Origin: Cunninghamella blakesleeana
Taxonomy: Eukaryota > Mucoromycota > Mucoromycetes > Mucorales > Cunninghamellaceae
Direction: 5' to 3'
Assembly (NCBI GenBank): GCA_017871115.1
Contig: JAFCIZ010000008.1
Span: 186,001-250,000, forward strand
Length of the DNA stretch: 64,000 nucleotides
Under the pieces are notes generated by a model. The model worked only from the letters and a program-made list of their open reading frames with translations. It did not search any database and was not told where the DNA came from. This document shows, piece after piece, positions 37,548 through 48,776 of the stretch; the first letter of the stretch is position 1, and the number at the start of each line of letters is the position of its first letter. Made by a program: the position numbers and the translations under genes.

Positions 37548-39026
37548 TTATGAATGAAAAACAGATTCCACTTCTTCTTTCCAAACCTTTTTTGTATTAA
37601 ATCGACTACCTAGTTTGGTACATAATAAGAAAGCCCCTGAGATCTTTTTATGTAATCCATAAGTTTCATCTGGAGGTGGTGTAAGACGATGCTGTAACAT
37701 GATAGGAATGGTATCACGAACACGTTGTGTAATAGTTTGTTCTGAAAAATCATATGCATCTGGTGCTGACGACATAAAAGGTTCCCCTAATACCATGACG
37801 CTATCAATATGAGCCTTTTTCATAATATCTGATTCATATCCTGTGACAAATCTTAATTTCTTAGAGTACTCCCATATTCCTTCACGATCTCCTCTTGATG
37901 CTGATAATAAGACATGGCCGTATAATGATAAAAAGGTTGTGGAATATTCACGACAAGCGCCAAAATCTAATAATTCAATTTGACCATTGCTTGAATTATA
38001 AAAAAAGTTGGACCAATTAGGATCAGTTTGCATAAATCTGAAAGAAAATACTTCTCTTAGGCACAATCTTAAAAGATTTTCGCCCAACTATAAAATATAA
38101 AATAAAATAATAGCAATAGCATATAAAATTAATCTATTGACGAATATATATTTAACTTTTTTTTTTTTTTAAAAAAAAAAAGACTTACTTTATTTCTTAT
38201 ATCTTGAGATTCTTCTGTAGCTTTACTTAGGACTTGGCCATGTAATCGTTCACATACCAAGACACGTTTTGTACATAATTCATGAATAACTTCAGGTACC
38301 TTATAACGATTATCTTGTTTTAATAATTGACCAAATCTTTCGGCATTACCAGCTTCACGTAAATAATCACATTCCCAACTTAATTCTTCCTTGGTCACTT
38401 TAATGGTATTATCTAAATAAAGACCCTTTGGTAATAAATTACTAAATGTTACTAAAGCTTTTAAATTACTAAGATCACTATCGATGGATTGAGCTACACC
38501 TGGGTATTGGATTTTAATCACAACTTGTTTTCCATTTAATAATGTAGCAGCATGTACTTGGCCAATGGAAGCAGCGGCAATTGGAACAGGATCAAAATGT
38601 TCAAAATGAGATAACCAGTTTTTACCAAGTTCTTCTTCCATTACTTTCTATAAAAAATAAATAAATCAGTACGTGATCTTGTTTGTGTGTGTGTGTGTGT
38701 TTTTTTTTTTTTTTTAAAAAAAAAAAATATTCTGTTTATTTATCTATCCGTATACCAAATTATGAGCATTACCTCCATTTGTTTTTTTGGCATATAATTA
38801 GCGCTATCATGAACACGAAGTAATACTTGTTCTAATTGAGGAGGTAAAGCATTTTGAGATTGATTTGTGGATTGAATCCCTTGAATACTTAACATTTGAC
38901 CCATTTTTAAAGCAGCACCACGCATAGTAGATAATTTTTCTACTAATCTATCCACATTTTTTTCACTAAGCATAACAGACCCTTTTATATATAAATATAT
39001 ATAAATAAATAAGAAAATAAGTAATT

Positions 39027-39062
<36 letters not shown>

Positions 39063-39784
39063 TGGTAATAAAAGAAATAAAATTCAATCAATATATTATT
39101 ATTATTATTATTATTACCTTGATTATTCTTAGATATACCAGTAGCTCTTTTTAATGATTCATTAATAGCACCTAATCCCATACCAGTTGCTAACGTGCCA
39201 TAATGCCATAATCGACCTACACGTGAAGTTGGGATACGCGCTTCCTTTAATACTTTACGACTATTTAGTGCAGGCTGTTCTTGTTGTAGTTGATCAATTA
39301 TATTTTTATGAGGTGGCGGTATGGAAGATATATCAATGGGTTGTTTTTGTTGTTGTTCCATGATTGGTTCAGTTGAAGTAGTATCAGCGGCGGTAGTAAG
39401 TATTGGATCGGACTGAATGGTTGAAGAAATATGAGGCATAGGATCGTTATGTTGTTGACTGACAGTATTTTCTTCCTTTTCTAATGGAATAGCTGTATTT
39501 TGTTTTATTATATTATCATTATTTTCAGTAGATATATTGTCATTTGTTATATGTTTGTTAGTAGTGATAATAGTATTATCATTAATTGATTCTTCAATGA
39601 TCATGCTAGAGTCTTGGTGATTGTCAACATTAGTTTGTACTATGGTTGGTGTAGGATTTAGCAAACTGGATGTTTTAACATGGTGTTGAAGTGTAGAAGA
39701 CTGACTAGCAAGAAAACTATACCCTATTTTAGACGTTGCTGAAGCAACACCAAAAATATCTACAAGTATCCTTGATATTGACAT
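37548..39784 (-). CDS. COQ8: Coq8/ADCK atypical kinase for ubiquinone synthesis
   Basis: 624 residues from four exons: 39784-39118, 38981-38773, 38647-38189 and 38087-37548. Coq8 is a mitochondrial UbiB-family ATPase/kinase needed for assembly of the coenzyme Q synthome. The first 190 residues are low complexity with a mitochondrial-type start; the family core then begins. Diagnostic features: the KxGQ motif in GAALKMGQMLSIQ near residue 250, the Ala-rich nucleotide loop AAASIGQVHAA, VIKIQYPGV with the conserved lysine, ELSWECDYLREA, the QTDPNWSNFFY catalytic block and LLDFGACREY (DFG). The long Ser/Thr/Gln-rich N-terminal insert is bigger than in yeast Coq8 (501 residues). All joins keep frame. 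It is convergent with the HET gene, with a 322-bp spacer. Confidence 0.94.
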
Positions 39785-40156
39785 GATATCCCTTTTTTTT
39801 TAAAAAAAAAAACTGTGAAAGAAAAAAAAATTCAATGGGTAAATAAAAACTCGACCCTGAGGAAGCCGGAGCGTTAATTTTTTTTTAAAAAATAAAAAAT
39901 ACTATCTTATTAAAGAAAAAAAAAATAATTTTATAAAACCATAAATGACCTTTTTTTATTAAATAATAATAAAAAACAGTAATATTTAAATAAAATTAAT
40001 AAATGATTATGATAGTTTATTGCGAGTATAATAAATTGAAACATATAAAACAACAACAATATGAAAAGAAAAAAAAAAGAGAGTGGGTATGATACATAAA
40101 TAGAAAATGAATAAAAGGAATGGAGTAAAATAACTAAAAGTAGAATGTATAATAAT
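39785..40156. other. Spacer between COQ8 start and velvet gene stop
   Basis: A T-tract to A-tract junction lies at about 39791-39810, just upstream of the COQ8 ATG, and a second at about 39879-39895. No coding signal. Confidence 0.55.
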
Positions 40157-41179
40157 CTATGAATGAGGATCAAAAGGGCATGGTAATAAAAGGGCAGCTG
40201 ACCTCGAAGTAAATCCATCCATAATAGGTTTTAATAAAGGTAAATGATTACCCCAATGATCATGTTCTTTTTGTATTGGAGGAGTAGACAAGGAAGATGA
40301 ATAGAGAGAAGAGGAAGAAAATGTATAAGATGATGGTGAAGAATTAATGGATGCTGAAGGTGATGAATGGGGAGTTGTAGCTGATAAATGTAAATGACAA
40401 TCATCTAATGAATGCAACGAAGACTCATCTTTAAATGAAGAAGCAATGGAAGAAGATGGTGATAAAGAAGGAGGAGAAATAGAATGATGATGATCTTGAT
40501 TAGAAGCATTATATTGAGAGTGAATCATGGCAGGTGCTATTTTAATAGGTTCATTTTTTGTAATAAGGATTCGATTTAATGAATTAGAAGGTGATGGTGA
40601 AGATTTTATATTTTTAGGTATGGATTGACTTTCCATTAATATTTTGACATCTAGTTTTCTTTTTTTTGAAGGTGATATTCTACAAATATAACAAAATAAG
40701 CAATCAGGTTAATTTTTTTTTTTTAAAGTATATGTATAAATAATTTACTTACAACTTCGATCGATGTTCTTTTCGAAGACGTAATTTAACTCCTTGTTCA
40801 GAAAAGGATTGAGATAATAAAGTAGCTTCAACAGGACCGGGGTAATTTTTTGGTAAATAAGTATGAAAAGCATTGGAAAGAATAGTTTTTCTTGTATGTA
40901 CTTGTTCACTATATATTGAAAATAAAAAAAGGTTACACACCGGGGAATAATTATTATTTAGTATACATATGTACAAATATATATATATATACTAAAATCA
41001 ATCAACAAGTTAAATAGTTTACCCTTCCATTTCAAATAAACTAAATTGAAGTTTATAATAACCTTGTTTTTTACAATATAAATCACCGAAAATAAAGAAC
41101 CCTCCATCTAATTTTTTTTTTTAAAAAAAAAGGAATTGAAGTTGAAGTTAATAATAATCCCTTTATACAAATATATATG

Positions 41180-41222
<43 letters not shown>

Positions 41223-41794
41223 ATGTGTGTATTGAATAATCTTTTTAATTACCTTCATCATTAATATCACGGAGTCTATAAAGAGAAGAAACAGTTGATC
41301 CGCTTAAATATTCTTCAGTTGGCAATAATTCATTGGTATCAGCAGATAAAAGTGTTACCATCATAAAATAAAAAGGGCACTGTAATCGTTTTCTAATTAA
41401 TAATATTAAGTAAAAAAATTAAAAAACAGTTCAGATTGATATTGGATATATAACTTTAAAAAAAAAATATATTATCTATTTTTGGGTTTATTTTTTATAT
41501 ATATATATAAATTACTTGGTTTCATCAGGTGAACAATCATTCCATTGTAATTGTAAGATAGGTGGTGGTTCAATGGTTCGACGATCTAAATAAATAAATA
41601 GTAGATAAATAAATAAATAAATACCTCATTTTTTTTTTAATTTGTTTCATTTTTTTGTTTTTTTATAATACCTCTTTCATTAATAACACTAATTTTTGCC
41701 CTTTGTGGTTGTTGACGTAGATTCAATTGATAACTGGAATAAATTAAAAGAGAGAATAATAATAATAATAATAATGATTAATATATTTTTAATT

Positions 41795-41827
<33 letters not shown>

Positions 41828-41940
41828 TAATAAATAAATAAATATATATAATCTCTTGATTATATCTTTTGTATAAATTACCAATTGTTAGGTAAATGAT
41901 CGAAGGATGAAGAAGTAAACCTATAAGTACAAAAAGACAT
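40157..41940 (-). CDS. Velvet-family transcription regulator
   Basis: 364 residues from seven exons: 41940-41882, 41733-41672, 41585-41516, 41392-41253, 41107-41023, 40908-40753 and 40679-40157. Velvet proteins are fungal DNA-binding regulators of sporulation and secondary metabolism with an NF-kB-like fold. Visible signatures: LRQQPQRAKI, DRRTIEPPPILQLQW, LQCPFYFMMVTL, VSSLYRLRDINDEDGGFFIF, KLQFSLFEMEGE, and the closing NYPGPVEATLLSQSFSEQGV with KLRLRKE. After the domain comes a basic stretch (SPSKKRKLD), a likely nuclear signal, then a Ser/His/Pro-rich tail to the end. Which of the VosA, VelB, VelC or VeA classes it matches is not clear; the short N-terminus and long tail are closest in layout to VosA/VelC types. 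It shares a divergent upstream region with the YjbQ-type gene. Confidence 0.9.
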
Positions 41941-42494
41941 TGATGTATATAAATCTATATAATATAATGAAAAGGGAAAGAGGAAAAGAAAGAGAAAAAA
42001 GTATAAATTATATAAAAAAGGGGATTTAAAGAGAAAAGAAAAAAAAAAAAAAAGAGAGAGAGAGAGAAAGAAAGAATATATTAAATAAATGAGAATAAAA
42101 TAAAAAATAAAAAAAGGGACGACGGAAAAGTCTTTGCCCGAGAATCATTTAAAGTTAGGATTACCCAATAACCAGTAAAAAGTCCAATCAGTTATGGTTT
42201 TTAGCTACCTCAATTGACTATATTTTCTATATTTGGGAATGGTAGAAAATGAATTTATCGATTTTAACTTCGGTCCAGTGCGAAAAACTAATAGAAGTAA
42301 AAATGATGAAACAAACAAAAAAAAAATCATTTGGAATGGCGTATGACAGAATTTTAAAAAAGATTCAATTTTATCCCGCTTACGCTTACGCTTTCTTTAT
42401 TTTTTTTTTTCTCTTTTTTATTTTTCACGGTTTTGTTTTGTTTTGTTTTTTTTTTTTTTTAAAAAAAAAGGATTTGTTTAAATAGATAAGGCTA
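41941..42494. promoter_or_regulatory. Divergent promoter region, velvet gene and YjbQ-type gene
   Basis: About 0.55 kb between two outward-facing starts. It has a purine-rich stretch (about 41965-42080), a T-to-A tract junction near 42446-42470 close to the + strand ATG, and a GC-richer patch at about 42120-42150. Which sites are functional is unknown. Confidence 0.5.
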
Positions 42495-43336
42495 ATGAGT
42501 TGGTTTCAAAAAGAGATTCGTATACGTGGTCGAGCAAGAGGTAAATCACTATTGATTCATTTTTGTATTATGAATCGCTTATTTTTTATTTTTTAATTTA
42601 TAAATAATAGGATGTCACTTAATTCATAATGAAGTTATTTCTCAACTACCTGAAATAAAAAAATATAAAGTTGGGCTAGCTAATTTTTTCTGTAAGTAAA
42701 TAATAATAGTAAGAGTGAAATACACGTACACTTAAAAATAATTATCATGATACAAGAATTTTAATAGAGAATCGAGTATTTATTTGTTTATTTATTAATA
42801 TTTTATATAATAATTAGTACAACATACCTCTGCTGCTCTTATGATTAATGAAAACTGTGATCCTGACGTAATATAGATTTATATCTATATAAAATAGGCC
42901 ATTATCTATTATCACATTCATTTCATATTTAAACTACGTTTGTATGTACTAAATGCCCAACTTTTTTTTTTTATAAAAAAAAAAAAAAAAATGCATAGGT
43001 ACGTACTGATATGGAAATGGGGCTTAATAAAATTGTACCAGAAAGTTTTCCTTATATTCATACTGACGAAGGACCAGATGATATGGTAAGGTGTATATAT
43101 AAATATATATATACAATGATGAATATAATTAATCAAATATAATATAATATGTATATGTATATATTTATTACACATAGCCTAGTCACTTGAAATCTGGATT
43201 AATCGGTGTCTCATTAAATATACCCATCACCAATGGTAAATTAAATCTTGGAACTTGGCAAGGGTAAATTAAAATATAGATTAAAAAAAAATAAAAATAG
43301 GTTAAACATATGTATATATATAAAAAAAAAAAAGTA

Positions 43337-43373
<37 letters not shown>

Positions 43374-43460
43374 TATATGATTATTAGGATATATCTTTGT
43401 GAACATCGTAATGATGGTGGCAATCGAAAAATGGTGATTACAATTCAAGGACAGACTTAA
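42495..43460 (+). CDS. YjbQ/UPF0047 family protein
   Basis: 140 residues from six exons: 42495-42540, 42611-42691, 42818-42867, 42999-43085, 43178-43263 and 43388-43460; all phases agree. The family is a small trimeric beta-rich fold, described in bacteria as having weak thiamin-phosphate synthase activity; the fungal role is not established. Family blocks are complete: RGRARGCHLIHNEV, FFLQHTSAALMINENCDPDV, RTDMEMGLNKIVPE, DEGPDDMPSHLKSGLIGVSL, and GKLNLGTWQGIYLCEHRNDG. The conserved metal or ligand residues (the His in QHTSAA, Asp in DPDV, Glu and Asp in EGPDDMP, and CEHR) are all present. The length equals the family norm. Exons of 46-87 nt make it unusually finely split for so short a protein. 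Confidence 0.92.
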
Positions 43461-44104
43461 TTTTTTTTTTGTGTGCCAAGAAAAAAAAACCATTTATATA
43501 TATATATATATATATATGAGGGGTTGAGGAGTTTTAAATGGCTTTTTTTTTTTTAGGTTGATATACTTTGAGATTATTATCCATATAATAATAATAAAAT
43601 CATTCCTATATTCAGTAATCAATTAGTCAATTATTTTTTGATAAAAAGAAAGAATGTATATTTTAATTATTTTTCCCCATTTTCATTATTATAAAAATGA
43701 AAATCTATTTTTATAAAACCATCTTTTAATGTGGAACAATAAATAAAAATAAAATCCTGCAAAAATAGAATATCTTTTTGGCTGATGTTAAAATTATCCA
43801 ATGATATTTATTAAAATTTATAATAACTTTTTATTATTTTAAAACCAAAATATATTTTATGTATATATATATACAAAATAGAAGAAAGAAAGAAAGGGAA
43901 AATGAATATATATTATGTATATATATACATATAAAAGAAAAAAAAAAGGATATATTATATATCTACAGTTATAATAATAATAAATATAAAGATTAAGTGA
44001 TTTATAGTGAGTATAGTATTAAAAAAAGGGGAAAATAAAAATATATTTTTATATACATGATGATGATAATATTAATAATAATGATGATGATTGATAATGA
44101 TGGT
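43461..44104. other. Convergent spacer
   Basis: About 0.64 kb of A/T-rich 3' flank between the YjbQ-type gene (+) and the small basic protein gene (-), with (TA)n at 43496-43517 and several TATATATA blocks. No gene seen. Confidence 0.55.
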
Positions 44105-44578
44105 TTATGCCACTAAAACCAAAGAACGTCGATTAAATTCGGTATTTTGTAAAGTGATAGTATCATCTTCATGGTATAATTTTGATGCTTGATCTTTTTT
44201 TTGATGATTAGTGGACATGTTGGTAAAATATAAAGGACCATGAATATTACTTGTATCAATTGATAATTTAGGCTTCTTTTTATTTTGTAATGATTTGGTA
44301 TTATTAGTTAAAGTAGTAGTAGCAGTGGTGGTGGTGGTGGCGGTAGGTATAAAATTAATGGATAAAGTGAATATAATATTATTTTTGTTATTATCTTGAT
44401 TGAATGGCAATTCATTATTGTATTGATCATATAATCCACTGCGATCATATTCTAACGCTGAATAAGTATCAATGATTTCATTTGGTTTGGTACAAAAGTG
44501 CACTTTGGTAGTGGTAGAAACATTGCGTTTACGTTTACGAATTAATAAAGAAGAAGAATTGTTATTGTTTTGATTCAT
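44105..44578 (-). CDS. Small basic protein with a possible PP1-docking motif
   Basis: 157 residues, single exon. I start at the ATG at 44578 rather than the upstream in-frame ATG at 44686, because the extra 36 codons are only poly-Phe and poly-Lys from homopolymer DNA. The protein has an Asn-rich start, a basic nuclear-type patch (LLIRKRKRN), then KVHFCTKPNEIIDTYSALEY followed by DRSGLYD. KVHF fits the RVxF docking pattern for protein phosphatase 1, and the adjacent acidic/Tyr block resembles short conserved segments of fungal phosphatase-binding or cell-cycle proteins. The rest is Thr- and Asn-rich. No named family is recognised, and the PP1 link is inferred from motif only. Confidence 0.55.
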   Translation of the reverse strand: MNQNNNNSSSLLIRKRKRNVSTTTKVHFCTKPNEIIDTYSALEYDRSGLYDQYNNELPFNQDNNKNNIIFTLSINFIPTATTTTTATTTLTNNTKSLQNKKKPKLSIDTSNIHGPLYFTNMSTNHQKKDQASKLYHEDDTITLQNTEFNRRSLVLVA

Positions 44579-45413
44579 AATGTCGATCTTTTTTTTTTTT
44601 TTTAATTTGAAAGTGAAAGAAAAAAAAAAAAAGAAAAAAAATGCCAGTCTTCTTTTATACAAAAAAAAAAAAAAAAACTCCTTCAATATATATATGTTTT
44701 ATAAATAGGCTTTCCTTATATGGAACTCACTTTCGGAAAATGAAATTCAATCTATTTTTACTCGCTCTACGTAAATTTTATTATTATTATTATAATTATC
44801 ATTATTATTTATACCAAGAATTAATAGTATAATTATCAGCCTCATCATAATTAGTGTTCGCTTTGTAAACCTTTTTGATTCTTTTTTTATTTCTTAGCTC
44901 CGGATTATTTTGGTTCCTTTTTCCAAAAATAAAAATGAAATGACGCCCAATTGCCGAATATAAAGTTTTAACAAATAAACGAATAATTTAAACAGCCAAA
45001 AAGTTAATTTAAATAGGCTCTTTTTTTCCATTCCCTCTATTATGATTCGCCAAGGCTCGCTTGTTTGCGTATTTGACATTTTTTAATTACCCTTTGGCTT
45101 GGTTTTTTAAATTTTATGGTTTTTATGGTTTTTGGAATATATTGGACAGGTAAAAAAAATATGGTTTGATTTATTGCGTTTATATAAACGTTTCATCTTT
45201 TTTTTAATAATGAACTCAAAACGATTCATAGTTATTACCAATAATGGAGATCATAATTGACTACTAAAATAAGAATGTTATTATTGTTTGGAGAACAATA
45301 TATATTTCCCACCAAAAACCAAAATACATCATCTTTTTTCATTTAATAATAATAATTATATTGTATTAATAAATATTAAGGAGTATTAAATAATAATAAT
45401 TTTCTATTAATAC

Positions 45414-45457
<44 letters not shown>

Positions 45458-45871
45458 TAATAAGTAAATATCTAAACATCTTTTTTTTTTTTTCCCAATA
45501 GGAGCTCACTAATGATAATATAATATAATAACAACAACAACAATAATAATAATAATAATAATGGATGATACTTAATGATGCTAATGAATTAGAATTTTAT
45601 CGTTTTAAAGAATTAGAATTTATCATTTTTTTTTATTCTTTATTATTTAAAAAATACAAATTTATTTTTTATATCCGTTTAGATGAATTAAAATTAGCAT
45701 CAGCTTGTAGATTTTTTTTTTTTTTTTAAAAAAAAACAAAAAACAAACCGTTATTGCATAATTCTTTCCCTCTTTTCTCTCATATAAATCATATCATTTA
45801 TAATTATTAAACATCTTTTTGATTTTTATTTTTTGATTTTTTTTTTTTTAAAAAAAAAAAAAACTATATAA
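44579..45871. other. Intergenic interval upstream of the small basic gene, 3' of CotH gene
   Basis: 1.3 kb containing T and A homopolymers (44589-44603, 44623-44640, 44661-44676, 45713-45735, 45839-45863), (TA)n near 45421-45460 and (AAC/AAT)n at 45531-45560. Short ORFs here are A/T-biased and not credible. Confidence 0.5.
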
Positions 45872-47989
45872 TTAATTAAAATAAGCATTGATATTTTTAT
45901 GAATTACCCGAATCCATTCTTTTACACCGGCCAAAGAAGGATGACCTGTAGGACCATTAACGGCTTTATCCAAAGGAATTACAGGTCTTGTTTTAAAGTC
46001 TTTAATGGTTTCCCCATCTAAAGGAGCAGGTGGGTCGTCGGTTTCAAATTCTGTACCGTCGGCATCATCCCAAGTTGCATTACTAACTCTTGGTAAGGTT
46101 TGGTCCCATTGCACATCTTGACGAATCATATTAATCAACGAGTCAATGCGTGGGTTCATTGCCTGAGGGTTGATTAATTGTTGGACTAGCAATTGTAGGA
46201 TTTCTTCAAATCGTTGTTTAAATGCGGGAACTAGTAACATTTTTGTCGTCAAAGGTCGCATGGTAAATCCTGGACAATCGAGATAATCTCCAGTCCATTG
46301 CTGAGATAGATCAACTAGTGTATTGCCAAACGTATTATCAAAGTCCGATTTGATAAAAATAAATCTTTTTTCTTGTAAATGATCATAGAGATGATAATTA
46401 TTGGCATTTCCAATATAACCATCTGAAAATCCTGCTACCACTTCAATAGCCAAACTAAACACAATGACAGCAAAATAGACAAAGAGCGAGAAAACAAAAA
46501 GAAAATGAATATATAAATAAATAATTACATGCATCTATTATATCTATATCCATATACATCTCTACATATATCTCCGTTTACCTTCTAATAACACTTTCCA
46601 TGTCGATCTGTTGATTCCAAACCGTCTCAGCTCCTTCACCAGTAGGAGCTTCAGAAAGGAATTTGGTAAATGCAATCAACTTGTTATAATTCTTTTCATC
46701 TTTATTATCGGGATCTTCTTCAATTTCATACGCCTTTTCATAGAGTGTTAAATTTTGTGCCCCGAAATACGATAAATCTGATATAGATGCCTTGGCTTCA
46801 AAAGTAATCCCTTGGTCTATTTTTCCTCCATTGGCAAATAGATTTTTAATCCATGGATTTTTATAATTTTCAACCATTAAGAATAATCCAATAGGTCGAT
46901 CATTAATAATGACTCTATTTCAATAAAGAAATGAAAAATTAAATTTTTTTATAGAACCTTTTTTTTTTTTTTTTTTGTTATGCAATAATAATATTTATCT
47001 CTTACCTCTTATAAGAGGAACCAGTGGATGGGAGACCAGCTGATTTCATAATATCAGTGCTTAATTTTTCTCGAATATATGCTGGATCATAAGCCAAAGC
47101 GCGGAGCTTCAATCGGCGATAACCATATAATTCTTGTCCTTTTGGTAATTTGATACTATATGATTGTTTACTTGTCCAACGAGAGGATCTACCAGATAAT
47201 GATATTTCTACATCTTTAAAAGTTTGGACCTTATTATTTCTAAAAGGTTTTTCATCAAGAAAAAAAAAAAAAAAAGATGCGAATAAATAAAAATTGTTTC
47301 TATCCAATCATTTCAATTCTATTCTTTTCCCTTTAAATATATATATATATATATATTACTCTATCAAAGTCAAGTCCACCTTGACTTCAGTTTCAGTCTG
47401 AGGGTCACCATGCATTATATCCACTTGCTTTTGATCAGCTTTAATATAAATAGTTGAAATAGTATTTTCTTGATGAAGAGGGGAATCCAAACGGTGAACA
47501 GAAGGCAAATTATTTAAAATAGTTGGTAAAGACTTCAATTGCTTTGTATTCCAAGACCGGTTATAAAATTCATTAGGAACCTCGGTTTGTTTATGGCGTA
47601 TAAAATTTTCTTGTTCAATAATACAAGTTTTATTTTGACTAAGTTTTACATATCGATAATTCCCATAGGGAGCACTACCAGTATATAGAATAGGAACGTC
47701 AGGGGTAGATTGTAAAGGATAAAATCGGCCTTTTACTAAAACGCCCATATTATGTTGTGAAGAGGTGGAAATCACTTTATAATTAACATTATTTCGGTTG
47801 TTATCCTTGTTGATCGTATTGGTTTGACATGAAGCAAGGATTATAAAAGAAAGAATAGCCACTACATAAATGTATATATATATATATATATATTTATATA
47901 TAAAATTTTTTTTAAAACTCAATTTTTAAAAGGTACCAATTTTCTTTTTTTTTTATTTTATTACCTAAGGCTGTTTTAAAAAATTTCAT
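45872..47989 (-). CDS. CotH-family secreted protein
   Basis: 558 residues from five exons: 47989-47965, 47861-47360, 47239-47006, 46914-46582 and 46454-45872. The first exon plus the start of the second encode a signal peptide (MKFFKTA, then a hydrophobic stretch to LASCQT); this decided the start. The protein is related to bacterial spore coat kinase CotH. Fungal members, found mainly in Mucoromycota, are cell-surface proteins, and some act in host-cell invasion. Family blocks seen: YKVISTSSQHNMGVLVKG, RSSRWTSKQSYSIKLPKG, KLRALAYDPAYIREKLSTDI, the GLFLMVENY strand, and the DFDNTFGNTL block that fits the kinase-like metal site. No GPI-anchor tail or transmembrane helix is seen at the C-terminus (ending NAYFN), unlike anchored members, so it may be released. 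Whether it has any role in virulence cannot be judged from sequence. Confidence 0.9.
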
Positions 47990-48776
47990 TGTATAATTAT
48001 AATTTTTCTATCAACTTTATTTTTATAATTATTATTATTATTATTATTATTAAATATATGTATTTATATTATTTTTACAAAAATAAGAAGTGATAAAAGA
48101 AGAAGAGAAAAAAAAAAAAAAGTCGAATTATATATATTATAAAAAAAGTTGGAGATAGAAAAGAAAGAAAAAGAGAAAATCTTATTTTACAACCCAGAAG
48201 ATGACCAAATCTAGCAACTTGACTATTAAGGAGAAAGAGCCAATTAACTCTATATAATACGTAGGAATTTAGATGAAAATTGTGAAGAATGTTTTTATTA
48301 TTATTCGGTTGTTTTTTAACCCTTTTTATTTATTTATTTATTTATTATATGTAAAAAAGAATATTTAAAACTACTTGTAAAAAATAAAGAAACTGTATTT
48401 TATATACAGTGTTATGATAATTAATCTAGTATCACAATACATTTAAAAAAGAAAATTTACCATGAACGATATTGTTGCGTCTTTATTGGATCAAGTAATC
48501 CATAAAATAAAACAAAGTTTGCATGATCTACATTTTAGCGTCTTTATTGGATCGACAGGTTACATAAAGAATGGCGTTGAACACATATGTGTGTAATCAT
48601 TTCCATCTTACTCCTCTCTCAAAAAAAAAAGTGTATCAATATGAATTGTTTATGCTATTGTTAAGAATAATGGTGCAATAATTGTTTATATTAAAGAATA
48701 ATAATCATACATTTTATTTAAATATACCATTTCATTTTTTTAATACAATAATAATAAAACATTTGCTTTTTTTTTA
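47990..48776. promoter_or_regulatory. Upstream region of CotH gene with an imperfect direct repeat
   Basis: About 0.8 kb between the CotH-family ATG and the AGTRAP-like stop, so it should hold the CotH promoter and the 3' flank of the other gene. Two copies of GCGTCTTTATTGGATC lie 61 bp apart at 48477-48492 and 48538-48553, and similarity extends to a CATAAA in each copy (to 48506 and 48568). Confidence 0.55.
48477..48568. repeat. Imperfect direct repeat, about 30 bp, period 61
   Basis: The first 16 bases of each copy (GCGTCTTTATTGGATC) are identical; both copies end in CATAAA after a diverged middle of 8-9 bases. It stands out because the block is GC-richer than its surroundings. Confidence 0.8.

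Noticed and set aside
42249..42485. 78-codon ORF (+) just upstream of the YjbQ-type gene
   Set aside because: Its second half is poly-Phe/Lys from homopolymers and it ends 9 bp before the YjbQ-type ATG. It is more likely leader DNA than a gene.
43241..43493. Two minus-strand ORFs rich in Tyr/Leu over the YjbQ-type gene
   Set aside because: They arise from (AAT)n repeats in an intron of the + strand gene.
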